A program made the translations under genes and the position numbers. DNA of 64,000 nt from Sphingobacterium sp. SGR-19 (GTDB taxonomy: Bacteria > Bacteroidota > Bacteroidia > Sphingobacteriales > Sphingobacteriaceae): the NCBI RefSeq assembly GCF_011043555.1, contig NZ_JAAKGS010000002.1:824978-888977 (forward strand), in the 5' to 3' direction. The notes beneath the pieces were generated by a model. That model was not told where the DNA came from. It did not search any database and saw only the letters and a list, made by a program, of their open reading frames with translations. Positions 39,523-48,792 of the stretch are shown in pieces (the first letter of the stretch is position 1; every line of letters starts with the position of its first letter).

Positions 39523-39545
39523 TGTCGGGGTGGCAGGACGAATCC
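39523..39545 (-). other. tRNA-Pro 3'-end remnant, possible integration (att) site
   Basis: Read on the minus strand, 39538-39523 is TCCTGCCACCCCGACA, the 3' T-arm/acceptor sequence and discriminator of a Bacteroidota-type tRNA-Pro. Before it the T-loop is only partly matched and the rest of a tRNA is absent up to 39610. The tRNA-type terminator follows at once. A 3' fragment without a body is the classical trace of an element inserted in a tRNA 3' end; here the element would extend to the right. Confidence 0.5.
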
Positions 39546-39608
39546 ACACCACTTCAAACATCTATAAATCAATAAATTGACTTCTTTTCTTAAGAACTAC
39601 TCACCGTT

Positions 39609-40283
39609 TTACTCACATACAATATGTGATTCGGTAATGCAAATATAGCCAACATAACCAAAGTGAGCAATACATTTTGATGTTTTTTTTGTAATAAAGA
39701 AATAGCTAAAATCAAGATAGATTATGTATTGATGCTTACTACATACAGGAAAGTTTATACTATGATTCCAATTATATTGTTTAGATGAATACATCAGCAT
39801 ACGGGTAATAAAACGGGAACAGTTATTGTTATAGCGGGCTATTGCGCCATAGGGATAACTCCCTTGACGTACACAGTCATCTCCGTAAGCTTTAGCGCGC
39901 TGAAAATTGATATTATTAGCTATGGAGAAATACAGAATGCCTTTCCCATACATGACAGATTTCAATATTTCAAAATGTTCTATGATTTTTTCTAAGTTGA
40001 CAATTCTATTATCTTTAAACTTCGCCTTAATTTTAATGTTCAAACGGGGATCTGAAAATCTGGAGCGTGCGCGTCCATATCCTCGAGGTGTTATGTAACG
40101 TCCAAAATCATAGCATAACATATCACCCTTCTTTCGATTTACTAGAACAATAGCTGTGTGACCTACTTTAAAATTAAGGTTTTTTACTAAACCAATTTTC
40201 TTAAAGAATATCATCCACTTTTCATCACCACGAATTGTGGTGTCAGGCCATGAGAGAATAAATGCTAGATCTTCGGTTTTCAT
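39609..40283 (-). CDS. Short paralogue of the 31.8-kb papain-like protein
   Basis: 224 residues. Residues 1-175 follow the longer protein at 31792-32862 closely: SWPDxTxxGDEKWM, KVGHTAI (His42), DFGRYITPRGYGRARSRFSDPR and NNNCSRFITRML (Cys155). It lacks the C-terminal half of that protein, ending in about 45 unrelated, aromatic-rich residues, so it may be a truncated copy or a single-domain version. The His/Cys pair is kept, which suggests the first domain is the functional unit. It lies directly right of the tRNA-like remnant, and has no partner PLP gene. Confidence 0.55.
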   Translation of the reverse strand: MKTEDLAFILSWPDTTIRGDEKWMIFFKKIGLVKNLNFKVGHTAIVLVNRKKGDMLCYDFGRYITPRGYGRARSRFSDPRLNIKIKAKFKDNRIVNLEKIIEHFEILKSVMYGKGILYFSIANNINFQRAKAYGDDCVRQGSYPYGAIARYNNNCSRFITRMLMYSSKQYNWNHSINFPVCSKHQYIIYLDFSYFFITKKTSKCIAHFGYVGYICITESHIVCE

Positions 40284-40422
40284 ATTTCCAAAATGATATA
40301 TTATTTTTATTTATACATTGATATCAATGCGAACCGTCCCCCGTTGTTTATGACATTGCATCTCAACATTTTTGCTCTATTCATAATACAATTGTTAATA
40401 AACATATTTATATAGTCAGTAT

Positions 40423-43400
40423 TCAAATATCATTTTCAACCAGAACTATTTTTTTATGTTTGTTTAGACTCATTCGTATCATGATTCGCTCCAAGATGTA
40501 ATATAGAAGGGGTACAACAATAAGAGTCAGAAACAAAGAACTGATTAACCCGCCTATTATTACCCAGCCCAACCCATTCTTCCATTCGGCAGCTGCACCA
40601 GTAGCTAAGGCGACTGGCAACATGCCGATTACCATAGCGAGCGTTGTCATTACAATAGGTCTGAAGCGTTGATGTGTGGCATTTATCAATGCTTCTTGTA
40701 ATGGAACACCTTGGGATTTAAGATGATTTGTATAATCCACCAATAATATCGCATTCTTAGCAACAAGACCGATGAGAACCACAAGACCCAACATTGTAAA
40801 GATGTTCAAGGTTTCCATTGTCAATGCTAATGCAAGAAGTGCTCCTATTACAGCCAGTGGTAAAGATGCCAGGATTACTAAAGGATACACCAAGCTATCG
40901 TATAGCAATACCAAAATAACATATACCAACAAGATAGAAACCATAAGCGCAAGTCCCAATGACCCGGAACTCTCATCCTGCATTTCAAGTTCTCCTCCAG
41001 GTATTACCTCTATTTGATCGGATAGGTGCAGATCTTCGACGACTTTATTTATATCTGCTCCGATATCTCCCAGAGGTCTTCCTGCAATCTGAGAGCTGAT
41101 CATAACTGAAGGCATTCTATCCCTGCGTTCTAAAATGGTCGGGCCTTCGGTTTCTTGTATCTGTGCGAACTGTTTCAATTGTATCAATTCTCCTTCGTTA
41201 TTCAATAGAGAGAGATTTTCAACATGACCAATCTGTCTTCTATCTGATTTATCGAGTCTCATATTGATATCATACTCCACATCACCCCTTAGAAATTTAC
41301 CATCAGTATTACCATTAAATGCCAAATTCAGGGTCTGACCGAGGTTTTCGAAGGATACTCCCAAATGTGCCATTTTCTCTCTGTCTGCCACGATGCTAAT
41401 CTGGGGATCTCCATCTTTTGATGAAATTTGGGGCCCCATAACCCCATTGATGTTTTTAATTTCCTTCAATATTATATTGGCGGCAACTCGAACAGAATCT
41501 ACGTCTCTGCCAACTATATAATATTGTACGGGGGCTTCATCGATATTCCCCATCATGTCGGTCATACCAAGGCTTACAATCGTTCCGGGCAGTGTACGCT
41601 CTAGTTCCAGCTTCAAATATCCTGCAAGGTCCTTCGCCGATACGGAACGTTCGTTATGGGGTATAAGTTTTACTCGTATTTCTGACAAACGAGCCTGCAC
41701 TTGCCCGCTTTCCTCAGCCCCTACAGTGGTAAAAATATTCTCCACTAATGGGTTGTTTATCACCGTATTTTCAGCTTTTAAAGTAATCTGATTTGTGTGC
41801 TGTAAAGTGACGTCACGGGGTAGCTCCAACTTAATTACAAACTGTCCCTGATCACCCTGGGGGGCAAAATCACTCCCGATAAAACCCATGCCAACCAAGG
41901 CGAAACTACCTATAAACATACTGCCAACAGTTAGAAGGACAATCATTTTGTGTTTGAAAGACCATTTCAATAGGTCTCCGAACCACAACGCTATATCCGA
42001 GATGCCCTTTTCGAAAAGTAATTGAAACCTCCCTAAAACCGAGTCCTTTCGAATATGCTCATATTTACCAAACCGGGAATAAAGCAATGGTACAACTGTC
42101 AAGGACACGATTAAACTGATTAGCACAGAAATGGCGATGGTGAGCGCAAACTGTCGGAATACGTCGGAAATAGTGCCTTCGGTCAGAGATATGGGTACAA
42201 ACACCACCACGATTACTAATGTAATTGAAAGAACCGTAGACCCTATTTCCTTAACTCCATCATATGCTGCCTGGATTACTGTTTTTCCTCTTTCAAGATG
42301 TTTATGAATGTTTTCGATTACAACGATGGCATCATCGACCAGTATACCAATCACCAATGTCAATGCAAGCAATGACATGATATTCAGGCTAAATCCCAAT
42401 AGCAACAAGGGAATGAATGTAATTATCAGAGAAAAAGGTATCGCAACGGCGGCGAAAATGGAATTTCTGAAACTCTGTAAAAACAGAAATACCGTAGCTG
42501 CGACCAAAATTATTGCTAACAAGAGATCGAATAGTACAGAATTTGCACTCCGAACCGTAAATTCAGCATTATCTACTGCGACAACAAAAGACATCTTCTC
42601 TTGATGGTATTTTGCTTCTATAGATTCTAATCTAGCAGTCACTGCTTTAGAAATCTCTACCGTGTTGGCATCCGAAGAACGTTGGATCGTAATACCAACT
42701 GAAGGAATACCGTTTGTTCTGTTAATGGTCTTGACTTCCTTATAGGTTTCTGCAACTTCTGCAATATCCCGTACTTTTATTACCGTAGCATCAGGTAACG
42801 TTTTCACAACAACATCTCCAATATCCCAAGGTCTTTTGAACCTCCCTTCTAAACGGATCTGCAATTGTTTGTTCTCATTGATGAGCTTTCCCACTGGAAA
42901 ATCCATGTTCGTAACTTGTATTTTTCGGGTAATATCTCCTATTGATAAACCATAGGACTTTATCTTGTCCTCATCCAAGTTAACTTGCACTTCTTTTTCA
43001 AGTCCCCCGATAAGCGACACCCTTCCGACTCCCGGAATCCTTTCAAGTTGAGGTTTTATTTCACGGTCTACAATATCAAAAAGATCCATTTCTTCAATCG
43101 TAGATGTAACACCGATAGTCATTATAGGAATGTCAGTAATTTTAAAATCTGTAATGGCGGGATCTTTGGCATCATCCGGCAGATCAGAGCGTATGGCATT
43201 GACTTTTCTTTGTGCGTCCTGAATAGCTTTATTTAGGTTTGTTGATCCTTTCAAATTGATGGTGACAAGGGAAAAATTTTCCATGGATGTAGCTGAGATA
43301 TCATCTATACCCTCCAAAGAAGACACAGCTTCTTCTATTTTTTTTGTCACTGCGTTTTCGACTTCCTGTGCGGCAGCTCCAGGATATATGGTGCTGATAG

Positions 43401-43536
43401 ATATGGTACCTGTAGCTATTTCCGGCATTAATTCCTGATTGATGTTCATTAAGGCATATAAACCAAACAGCAATAGGGTGGCAGAGCAGATAATGATTGC
43501 AGAGGGACGTTTGATGGAGAATCTGGCTATTTTCAT
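40423..43536 (-). CDS. RND-family efflux transporter permease (AcrB/HAE1 type)
   Basis: 1037 residues, full length for the family. Twelve predicted transmembrane helices with two large periplasmic loops; the TM4 proton-relay pair is in VIGILVDDAIVVIENIH. The N-terminus MKIARFSIKRPS is typical. It would form the inner-membrane pump of a tripartite exporter with the adaptor 1 bp upstream and the TolC protein beyond. Last gene of a leftward operon that also has an acyltransferase and a barrel protein, suggesting that the cargo could be a lipid or lipid-like compound rather than a drug. Confidence 0.93.
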   Translation of the reverse strand: MKIARFSIKRPSAIIICSATLLLFGLYALMNINQELMPEIATGTISISTIYPGAAAQEVENAVTKKIEEAVSSLEGIDDISATSMENFSLVTINLKGSTNLNKAIQDAQRKVNAIRSDLPDDAKDPAITDFKITDIPIMTIGVTSTIEEMDLFDIVDREIKPQLERIPGVGRVSLIGGLEKEVQVNLDEDKIKSYGLSIGDITRKIQVTNMDFPVGKLINENKQLQIRLEGRFKRPWDIGDVVVKTLPDATVIKVRDIAEVAETYKEVKTINRTNGIPSVGITIQRSSDANTVEISKAVTARLESIEAKYHQEKMSFVVAVDNAEFTVRSANSVLFDLLLAIILVAATVFLFLQSFRNSIFAAVAIPFSLIITFIPLLLLGFSLNIMSLLALTLVIGILVDDAIVVIENIHKHLERGKTVIQAAYDGVKEIGSTVLSITLVIVVVFVPISLTEGTISDVFRQFALTIAISVLISLIVSLTVVPLLYSRFGKYEHIRKDSVLGRFQLLFEKGISDIALWFGDLLKWSFKHKMIVLLTVGSMFIGSFALVGMGFIGSDFAPQGDQGQFVIKLELPRDVTLQHTNQITLKAENTVINNPLVENIFTTVGAEESGQVQARLSEIRVKLIPHNERSVSAKDLAGYLKLELERTLPGTIVSLGMTDMMGNIDEAPVQYYIVGRDVDSVRVAANIILKEIKNINGVMGPQISSKDGDPQISIVADREKMAHLGVSFENLGQTLNLAFNGNTDGKFLRGDVEYDINMRLDKSDRRQIGHVENLSLLNNEGELIQLKQFAQIQETEGPTILERRDRMPSVMISSQIAGRPLGDIGADINKVVEDLHLSDQIEVIPGGELEMQDESSGSLGLALMVSILLVYVILVLLYDSLVYPLVILASLPLAVIGALLALALTMETLNIFTMLGLVVLIGLVAKNAILLVDYTNHLKSQGVPLQEALINATHQRFRPIVMTTLAMVIGMLPVALATGAAAEWKNGLGWVIIGGLISSLFLTLIVVPLLYYILERIMIRMSLNKHKKIVLVENDI

Positions 43537-43537
43537 A

Positions 43538-44604
43538 TTATAATCTATTTAATATGGAAACAGGTATTCCATCCGATAAATTAATTTGTCCGCTATTTAT
43601 GACCGTATCGTTTAAAGCTAGGCCTGAAATAACTTCCAGTGTTTCATTATCGTAATATCCTATCCTTATACTTCTTTTGTAGGCTTTACCATCTTTGACA
43701 ATGAAAACGGACGGGTTTTTCATTCCGCCTACGACAGATTTTCGATTTATCGTAATCGTTGGCATTGATGTTTTAGAAGATTCGATAAATGCTATAGCAT
43801 ACATTCCTGGTTTTAGGCGGATATCTTTACTTTTCAGCATGATTTCCACAGCGTAGGAATGTAGCTCATTGCTGTGGGGGCAACCCTATACACAACACCC
43901 GAAAAGCTCTCGTTGTTTAAAGAGGGAAGATGTACTTTTACTTGCTCCCCTTTATTGATCTTGAGTATATCTGCTTCGGTAATACTTACCTGTAACTTTA
44001 GACCATTTCCAGAAAAAATATGAGCTATTTCACTTCCTGTTGTTACCCATTGTCCATCTTCAACAAAATCTTTAGAAATAATCCCTGAAGAAGGAGCGAC
44101 GATAGTCGTATGAGCAATTTGATCCTCAAGTTCTGTAATACGTCTTTCTACTTCCCGTAAAGATAGCTGAGCATTTTCGACCTCCTGCTGAGCCACCGCA
44201 CCTTGCATTTGTAAGGATTCGTAACGTTGTACATCGTTAGCTTTTTTCTCGTAGTCTGCCCGGGTACTCACTAAAGCTTTTTTTAGAACCTCATTTTCAA
44301 TCTGAACGATTATATCACCTTTTTTAACGCTGTCACCCATTCTTTTGTATTTCCTTGTGATAGTACCCTGTGCTTTTGAGAGTATAAGTATCTCATTATC
44401 TGGAATGATACTTCCGTGTAGGGAAAGGTTATTTTGTAACCTCAGCAACTCGGGCTTTTCAACGATAACCGGGATTGTCATATTGACAACAGTCGACTGT
44501 TCTAATTTCTTCTCCATCCCTTCCTTGTTAGCAGACAATTTCCAGATCATGAGTGCGATAAGGATAATTGATACCGCTACCGGTATGATAATTCTTATTT
44601 TCAT
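43538..44604 (-). pseudogene. HlyD/RND periplasmic adaptor, split by a frameshift
   Basis: The first part (44604 down to 43834) covers the N-terminal TM, barrel-sandwich lipoyl domain (KKGDIIVQIENE), coiled coil and beta-barrel domain, then runs to a stop in the wrong frame after APTAMSYIPTLWKSC. The second frame (from 43849) continues with the membrane-proximal domain: VEIMLKSKDIRLKPGMYAIAF to the end. Joined, they give a normal adaptor of about 355 residues. A one-base loss near 43858-43864 restores continuity. Either the pump has lost its adaptor or there is a sequencing error; the flanking pump and TolC genes are intact, so an error or recent mutation is likely. Confidence 0.8.
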
Positions 44605-44608
44605 TTCA

Positions 44609-45961
44609 TTAATATTTTGATAAGGTCTTTAATTTTCCTAATGCCTTCAATAAATCCACTTCCGCTTTCTTATGATTGATAAGTTCTCTGGTGAATGCTA
44701 TTTTTGTATCCAAAAGAGTTGTCTCTGTTTCAAAAACATCGATTATGTCAATTAAACCTTCATTATACAGCAGGTTTGTTTTATTGTAATTATCCTCAGC
44801 CAGTAGCAGATTCTGTTTTTGATCTTCGATGGAAGAAAGAGAAACATTAAGTTGGCTGATTGCATTGAGTTTGTTAGATACAATATTTTGCTGCATTTCC
44901 CTCATCTGAAAATCAATGTTTTGCTTTTGGAAATGATACTGCTGAATCTTGTTACGTTTAGCAAATCCATCAAAAATTGGAATATTTAATCTTAAACCTA
45001 AAGCAACAGAGTTATACCACGGGTCTTTTGTGAGCCGCAATTGGTCTGATTGAAACTGATATCCACCAGAAACCAAACTGGACAAAGTGGGCAAATATTT
45101 ATTCTTTTCCTGTCTGAGGAGGTAATCTATCATTTCCTTTTTCTTTTCAAGAATATCAAGTTCGACATGACTGCTGTCCAAAGTTGAGATCAAGGAATTA
45201 GGTGTAGTTTCAGATGTGGAAAGATGATAATCAACCCTCAATACTTCTTCCACAGGCATTCCGATTAGCGTCTTTAGATAATTGTTTTGTTGGAATACAA
45301 TATTTTCTACTTTTTTCCTATTTAACTTAAGATTATTGATATTTACCTGGATACGATTTAGATCCACTTGTCTAGAAACTCCCTTTATCACCTTTTCGTG
45401 GACTATTTCGGCCAATGATTGCTGCTTGGAAAGCATGGCATCTATATCTTTGAGCTCCTCGGATGAGCCCATTAATCCATAGAATACATGGCTGACATTA
45501 TAAATCATTTCGTCTTCAGTAAGTAATCCTCTAAGTTGATACAGTTCCTGGTCAGTTCGGGCAATTTTTAGCCCAACGAATAAACTCGGGTCATAGATCA
45601 CTTGTTCCAACTGTATAGAGAAATCCAATACATTCTTGGCTCCCATCTGAACGGGTATTTTCGTGCCAGGTGTTCCCACCAGTTCACCCGGGAGAATCAT
45701 AGTGGGGATGACCAGATTCCGATCTATTAAACCCCTACCAGATACCTGTGGTAATATTTTCGATTTGACTTCGCTGATTCGGTATTGCGATTCTTTTTGT
45801 TCTAGATCAACCTGTCGTATTTTTAGATTATTCCGTAGTGCATAATCTATACACCCTTCCAAAGTCAGACCGGACAAAGTCTGCTGGGCATTTATCTTTC
45901 CAATTATCAGAGTGAAAAATAGTAATAGATAAAACCTTAAGGGCTGATGTTTTAATTTCAT
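44609..45961 (-). CDS. TolC-family outer-membrane efflux channel
   Basis: 450 residues with a signal peptide (cleavage near INAQ). Two TolC repeats with long helices, for example LTLEGCIDYALRNNLKIRQ at the front and YNKTNLLYNEGLIDIIDVFETETTLLDTK near the end. It forms the outer-membrane tunnel of the tripartite pump. The adaptor starts 4 bp later and the acyltransferase ends 74 bp before it, all on the same strand. Confidence 0.93.
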   Translation of the reverse strand: MKLKHQPLRFYLLLFFTLIIGKINAQQTLSGLTLEGCIDYALRNNLKIRQVDLEQKESQYRISEVKSKILPQVSGRGLIDRNLVIPTMILPGELVGTPGTKIPVQMGAKNVLDFSIQLEQVIYDPSLFVGLKIARTDQELYQLRGLLTEDEMIYNVSHVFYGLMGSSEELKDIDAMLSKQQSLAEIVHEKVIKGVSRQVDLNRIQVNINNLKLNRKKVENIVFQQNNYLKTLIGMPVEEVLRVDYHLSTSETTPNSLISTLDSSHVELDILEKKKEMIDYLLRQEKNKYLPTLSSLVSGGYQFQSDQLRLTKDPWYNSVALGLRLNIPIFDGFAKRNKIQQYHFQKQNIDFQMREMQQNIVSNKLNAISQLNVSLSSIEDQKQNLLLAEDNYNKTNLLYNEGLIDIIDVFETETTLLDTKIAFTRELINHKKAEVDLLKALGKLKTLSKY

Positions 45962-46035
45962 GTTTATTTACTTTTAATTCGGCATATCTAGACTGTACGG
46001 TTACTATATAGTCTGGCCTAGGATAAACCAAAGAA

Positions 46036-46914
46036 TTATCTTTTCCACCGCTTATGTGTCCATAGCCAGCCATATGGTTCTTCTTTGATATTTTCTGTGA
46101 GCAACTCAATATACTTTTGAGTAATTTCACCCACTTTTGTTGATTCTGCTTTTGCATTTATGGGTATGCAGCTTACCTTGTAATTTCCTTTTGTAAGTTG
46201 CGTGATATGTAGGTATATGACAGCCGATTCACTTGTACAGGCCAGTTTTTCCATTCCTGAAAAAAAATATGTTTCCTGATTCAATAAAGTGAACCTGTAT
46301 TTTTCATCTTTTATCTTTGGACGTTGGTCTGCTATAAAAAGGTACACAGCTGGAGACGAGTTCATGGAAAGTATATATCGTGTTACCGCTTTGTCACGAA
46401 TTAACTTCATACCGAAACGAGAGCGGAGTTTGACCATAAGACTATTCGCTAGCTTGGAACTCAACGGCTTGTATACTGCATGAACGTCGTACTGAACTTT
46501 ATGAGGTAAAAAATTTAATACTTCCCAATTACCACAGTGTCCAACAGAAGCGATAACATTGCGCCCTGATTTTATATATAGATCCACTAACTCGAGGTTC
46601 TCAAATATTACTTTTTTGTCAAGTGTTTTTGTTGGAATAGAAACACCTTTTATCATTTCGGCAAAATAGGCCACAAAGCATTCATAGAATTTTTTTACGA
46701 TGGCATGAATCTCTCCGTATTGCTTTTCGGGGAATGAACGGGCAACATTTTGAATGACAACTTCTTTTCTGTATCCAACTAAATAATAAGCAATGAAAAA
46801 AGTAAAAGAAGCCATCCCATACAAGAAAGTCATTGGCAGCAGACTTATAAGATAAATAGCTACATAAATAGATTTAAACACAAAATGCCGCAGGGTTTGC
46901 TTCAAATAATCCAT
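46036..46914 (-). CDS. LpxL/HtrB-type lysophospholipid/lauroyl acyltransferase
   Basis: 292 residues from ATG 46914 (an upstream TTG is less likely). N-terminal membrane segment (about 12-40), then the catalytic motif SVGHCGNWEVL (His...Glu, the H-x4-D/E motif) and a later FIADQRPK block typical of the LpxL/HtrB superfamily. Such enzymes acylate lipid A or other polar-lipid headgroups. Its start is 2 bp past the stop of the barrel gene. A second acyltransferase role, outside lipid A (for example ornithine or glycine lipids), cannot be excluded; its place among export genes makes a dedicated product likely. Confidence 0.85.
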   Translation of the reverse strand: MDYLKQTLRHFVFKSIYVAIYLISLLPMTFLYGMASFTFFIAYYLVGYRKEVVIQNVARSFPEKQYGEIHAIVKKFYECFVAYFAEMIKGVSIPTKTLDKKVIFENLELVDLYIKSGRNVIASVGHCGNWEVLNFLPHKVQYDVHAVYKPLSSKLANSLMVKLRSRFGMKLIRDKAVTRYILSMNSSPAVYLFIADQRPKIKDEKYRFTLLNQETYFFSGMEKLACTSESAVIYLHITQLTKGNYKVSCIPINAKAESTKVGEITQKYIELLTENIKEEPYGWLWTHKRWKR

Positions 46915-46916
46915 CT

Positions 46917-47834
46917 TCAAAATTTCATCTTTAATCCGGCTGATACATAGGGTGATACAGAAAAATAGTAATCGTTATCAGATGCAAAAACACCTTTCAG
47001 GGTTCTGTCGCTATAAGATGCCGGGCGATAGAGATTGAGCCCTGCCATACCGGTTACAGATAGTTTTTCATTGATCTTATATTCTGGACGGAATCCAGTA
47101 ACGATATACTGATGAGAAAAAATTACATCCTTTCCGTCTTTTTTCAACAAAGCAACCTGACCATTCATTTCGAGAGCGTACGAAAGTTTAAATTTATCAT
47201 TGATATCGTAACCTGCCGACACCTCCAGTCCGTCCACAAGCTCTACGTTCAGGTCAAATTTGCCTTCGCTCTTCCACTTGACATACACGGCAGGAAATAC
47301 CATTGGATATCCTAATGAACTATTTATTGCAACCCCGCCCCCTATGGAGAGATTAGGTTTCAAATGACGTATAAAAATGGCACTTCCACTTGCAAGTACA
47401 TTTTTGAAGCTGATTTTTGAAAAATCGGTAGAAGGAGTAAATACACCCATACCAAGACTTGCCCTCATTGACCATTTGTCATTCAATGGTCGCAAATGAT
47501 AAATTCCGACTTGAAAATTCATAATTTCGGACACCATTTGATCAGAGAACTTTTGGTTTTTCAACGAAACATATGATCCTCCAAGACCGATGCCCCATGC
47601 TGTAGGGCGATTATTTTCATTCATTTTTAAGGACAAAGGGATATTGGCCGCTGCTTGGTATACCATAGCAGACCCTTTAGCATCTCCTATTTTCTCTTTT
47701 GGCTTCTCACCAGGAGGCAGATAGTAGTATCCTGATTTTCCGAGATACTCTGTTTTGAAAGTTACTTCCTGTGCTTTTCCCTGTAGGTAGAGCAATGTCA
47801 CTAGCGTTGTTAATAATAATGACTTTAATTTCAT
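46917..47834 (-). CDS. DUF6268-type outer-membrane beta-barrel protein
   Basis: 305 residues, signal peptide ending QGKAQ. Alternating amphipathic strands throughout and a terminal SAGLKMKF strand with C-terminal Phe identify an outer-membrane barrel. Strings such as PLSLKMNENNRPTAWGIGLGGSY resemble the DUF6268 family of Bacteroidota; name held with moderate certainty. First gene of the leftward operon with acyltransferase, TolC, adaptor and pump. Three LytTR-like direct repeats lie 84-135 bp before its start. Confidence 0.75.
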   Translation of the reverse strand: MKLKSLLLTTLVTLLYLQGKAQEVTFKTEYLGKSGYYYLPPGEKPKEKIGDAKGSAMVYQAAANIPLSLKMNENNRPTAWGIGLGGSYVSLKNQKFSDQMVSEIMNFQVGIYHLRPLNDKWSMRASLGMGVFTPSTDFSKISFKNVLASGSAIFIRHLKPNLSIGGGVAINSSLGYPMVFPAVYVKWKSEGKFDLNVELVDGLEVSAGYDINDKFKLSYALEMNGQVALLKKDGKDVIFSHQYIVTGFRPEYKINEKLSVTGMAGLNLYRPASYSDRTLKGVFASDNDYYFSVSPYVSAGLKMKF

Positions 47835-47917
47835 TTGATTTAAATTTCTATTGAGATAATTTCTATTTTGTTAATAAAAGTAATGATGAATGAATCAGGA
47901 CAGAAAGCTATAAACTG

Positions 47918-47969
47918 TGGACTTCAGGATCAAAGGAATGGACTGCAGAATATAAAGGATGAAATGCAA
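47918..47969. promoter_or_regulatory. Three 10-bp direct repeats at 21-bp spacing (LytTR operator candidate)
   Basis: TGGACTTCAG at 47918, TGGACTGCAG at 47939 and TGAAATGCAA at 47960 start exactly 21 bp apart, two helical turns. The two last repeats are each preceded by AAAGGA-like spacers. LytTR regulators bind tandem direct repeats on one helix face, and a LytTR gene is 0.9 kb away. The array is upstream of the barrel/efflux operon. Confidence 0.6.
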
Positions 47970-48011
47970 TTTAAAATTTACTGAACGTGTGAGACAGGTT
48001 AGCGGAAGTTC

Positions 48012-48070
48012 CTGCGCACCGAATTTCAGTCATCTTGTAATTAGACGCGAATTTAAAATTCAGTGCGCAG
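48012..48070. repeat. Long imperfect inverted repeat downstream of the second barrel gene
   Basis: CTGCGCACcGAATTT (48012-48026) and AAATTCaGTGCGCAG (48056-48070) pair over 15 bp with one mismatch and a 29-nt loop. It comes 27 bp after the barrel stop on the minus strand but has no T-run. It may end or protect that transcript, or be a regulatory site for the next operon. Confidence 0.5.
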
Positions 48071-48096
48071 ACTTTATTTAATTGCAGTGACAGGTA

Positions 48097-48714
48097 TTAA
48101 AATTTATAGCCTATACCGATGGATACACCTTGGTTTTTCATAGATCCTCCCATGCCTTTGTGCAGATCGGCGAGTCCAAATTTGTAACTTGCATTTATCT
48201 GCCAGCTCTTAGAAAAGTCGTAACCAATGATTGCCGCTAGACCATAATCAAAACGGTTCATCGTGGTTCCTGTTCCATTATTCTTTTTATATAGGTTTAC
48301 CCCATCCAATTTCGTGCTGATGCCATAACCGGCATACCCACCTGCACCTATAAAAGCCTTCCCATTTCCAAGCTCGCCCTGAACAATTCCATAAACAGGC
48401 ACCTCTACTCCGAGAGATTTAAGCTTATCCGATGATCTATTGGTTGGAGATTCGAGTTTAGAGGTGTTGTAGTAAATTTCGATACCAGATTGAATTGCGA
48501 AATTTGAGCTTAGGTCATATTTTATAAAACCACCTACGGAACCGCCAAAGCTCATTTTACTTTTTAAGCTTTTCATATCACCTCTCAAGCGATAATTTGA
48601 TAGACCTGCGCCGGCTTTGAAACCAACAGATAACGGGGTCTCCTGTGCGGATAATTGTGAAGAGAAAATCAGTGAGCTTACTGCAAAAATAAATGTTAAT
48701 ACGTTCTTTTTCAT
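48097..48714 (-). CDS. Porin-family outer-membrane beta-barrel protein
   Basis: 205 residues, signal peptide ending QLSAQ. Eight-strand OmpA/OmpX-like barrel: SVGFKAGAGLSNYRLRGD, YGISTKLDGVNLYKK, FDYGLAAIIGYDF and a terminal SIGIGYKF with C-terminal Phe. It has the same direct-repeat array upstream (48793-48844) as the barrel gene at 47834, so both are probably controlled by the adjoining LytTR system. No enzyme or ligand signature can be seen. Confidence 0.8.
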   Translation of the reverse strand: MKKNVLTFIFAVSSLIFSSQLSAQETPLSVGFKAGAGLSNYRLRGDMKSLKSKMSFGGSVGGFIKYDLSSNFAIQSGIEIYYNTSKLESPTNRSSDKLKSLGVEVPVYGIVQGELGNGKAFIGAGGYAGYGISTKLDGVNLYKKNNGTGTTMNRFDYGLAAIIGYDFSKSWQINASYKFGLADLHKGMGGSMKNQGVSIGIGYKF

Positions 48715-48792
48715 TGTTCTAAAATTTTAATGTTGTTTTTAAATTCTGAACAAAAGAACGATGAACGGTGCGGTTAAGAAATCACTAAGGGA

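Noticed and set aside
39541..39610. A full tRNA-Pro in front of the 3' fragment
   Set aside because: On the minus strand no acceptor 5' arm, D-arm or TGG anticodon loop can be placed; only the last 16 bases fit.
40387..40397. TACAATTGTTA downstream of the RND gene as another Crp site
   Set aside because: It lies after the operon's last gene, not before any start, and such an AT-rich 10-mer is likely by chance.
45828..46157. A 109-codon minus-strand frame between the TolC and acyltransferase genes
   Set aside because: It overlaps both genes in another frame and carries no recognisable domain or signal.
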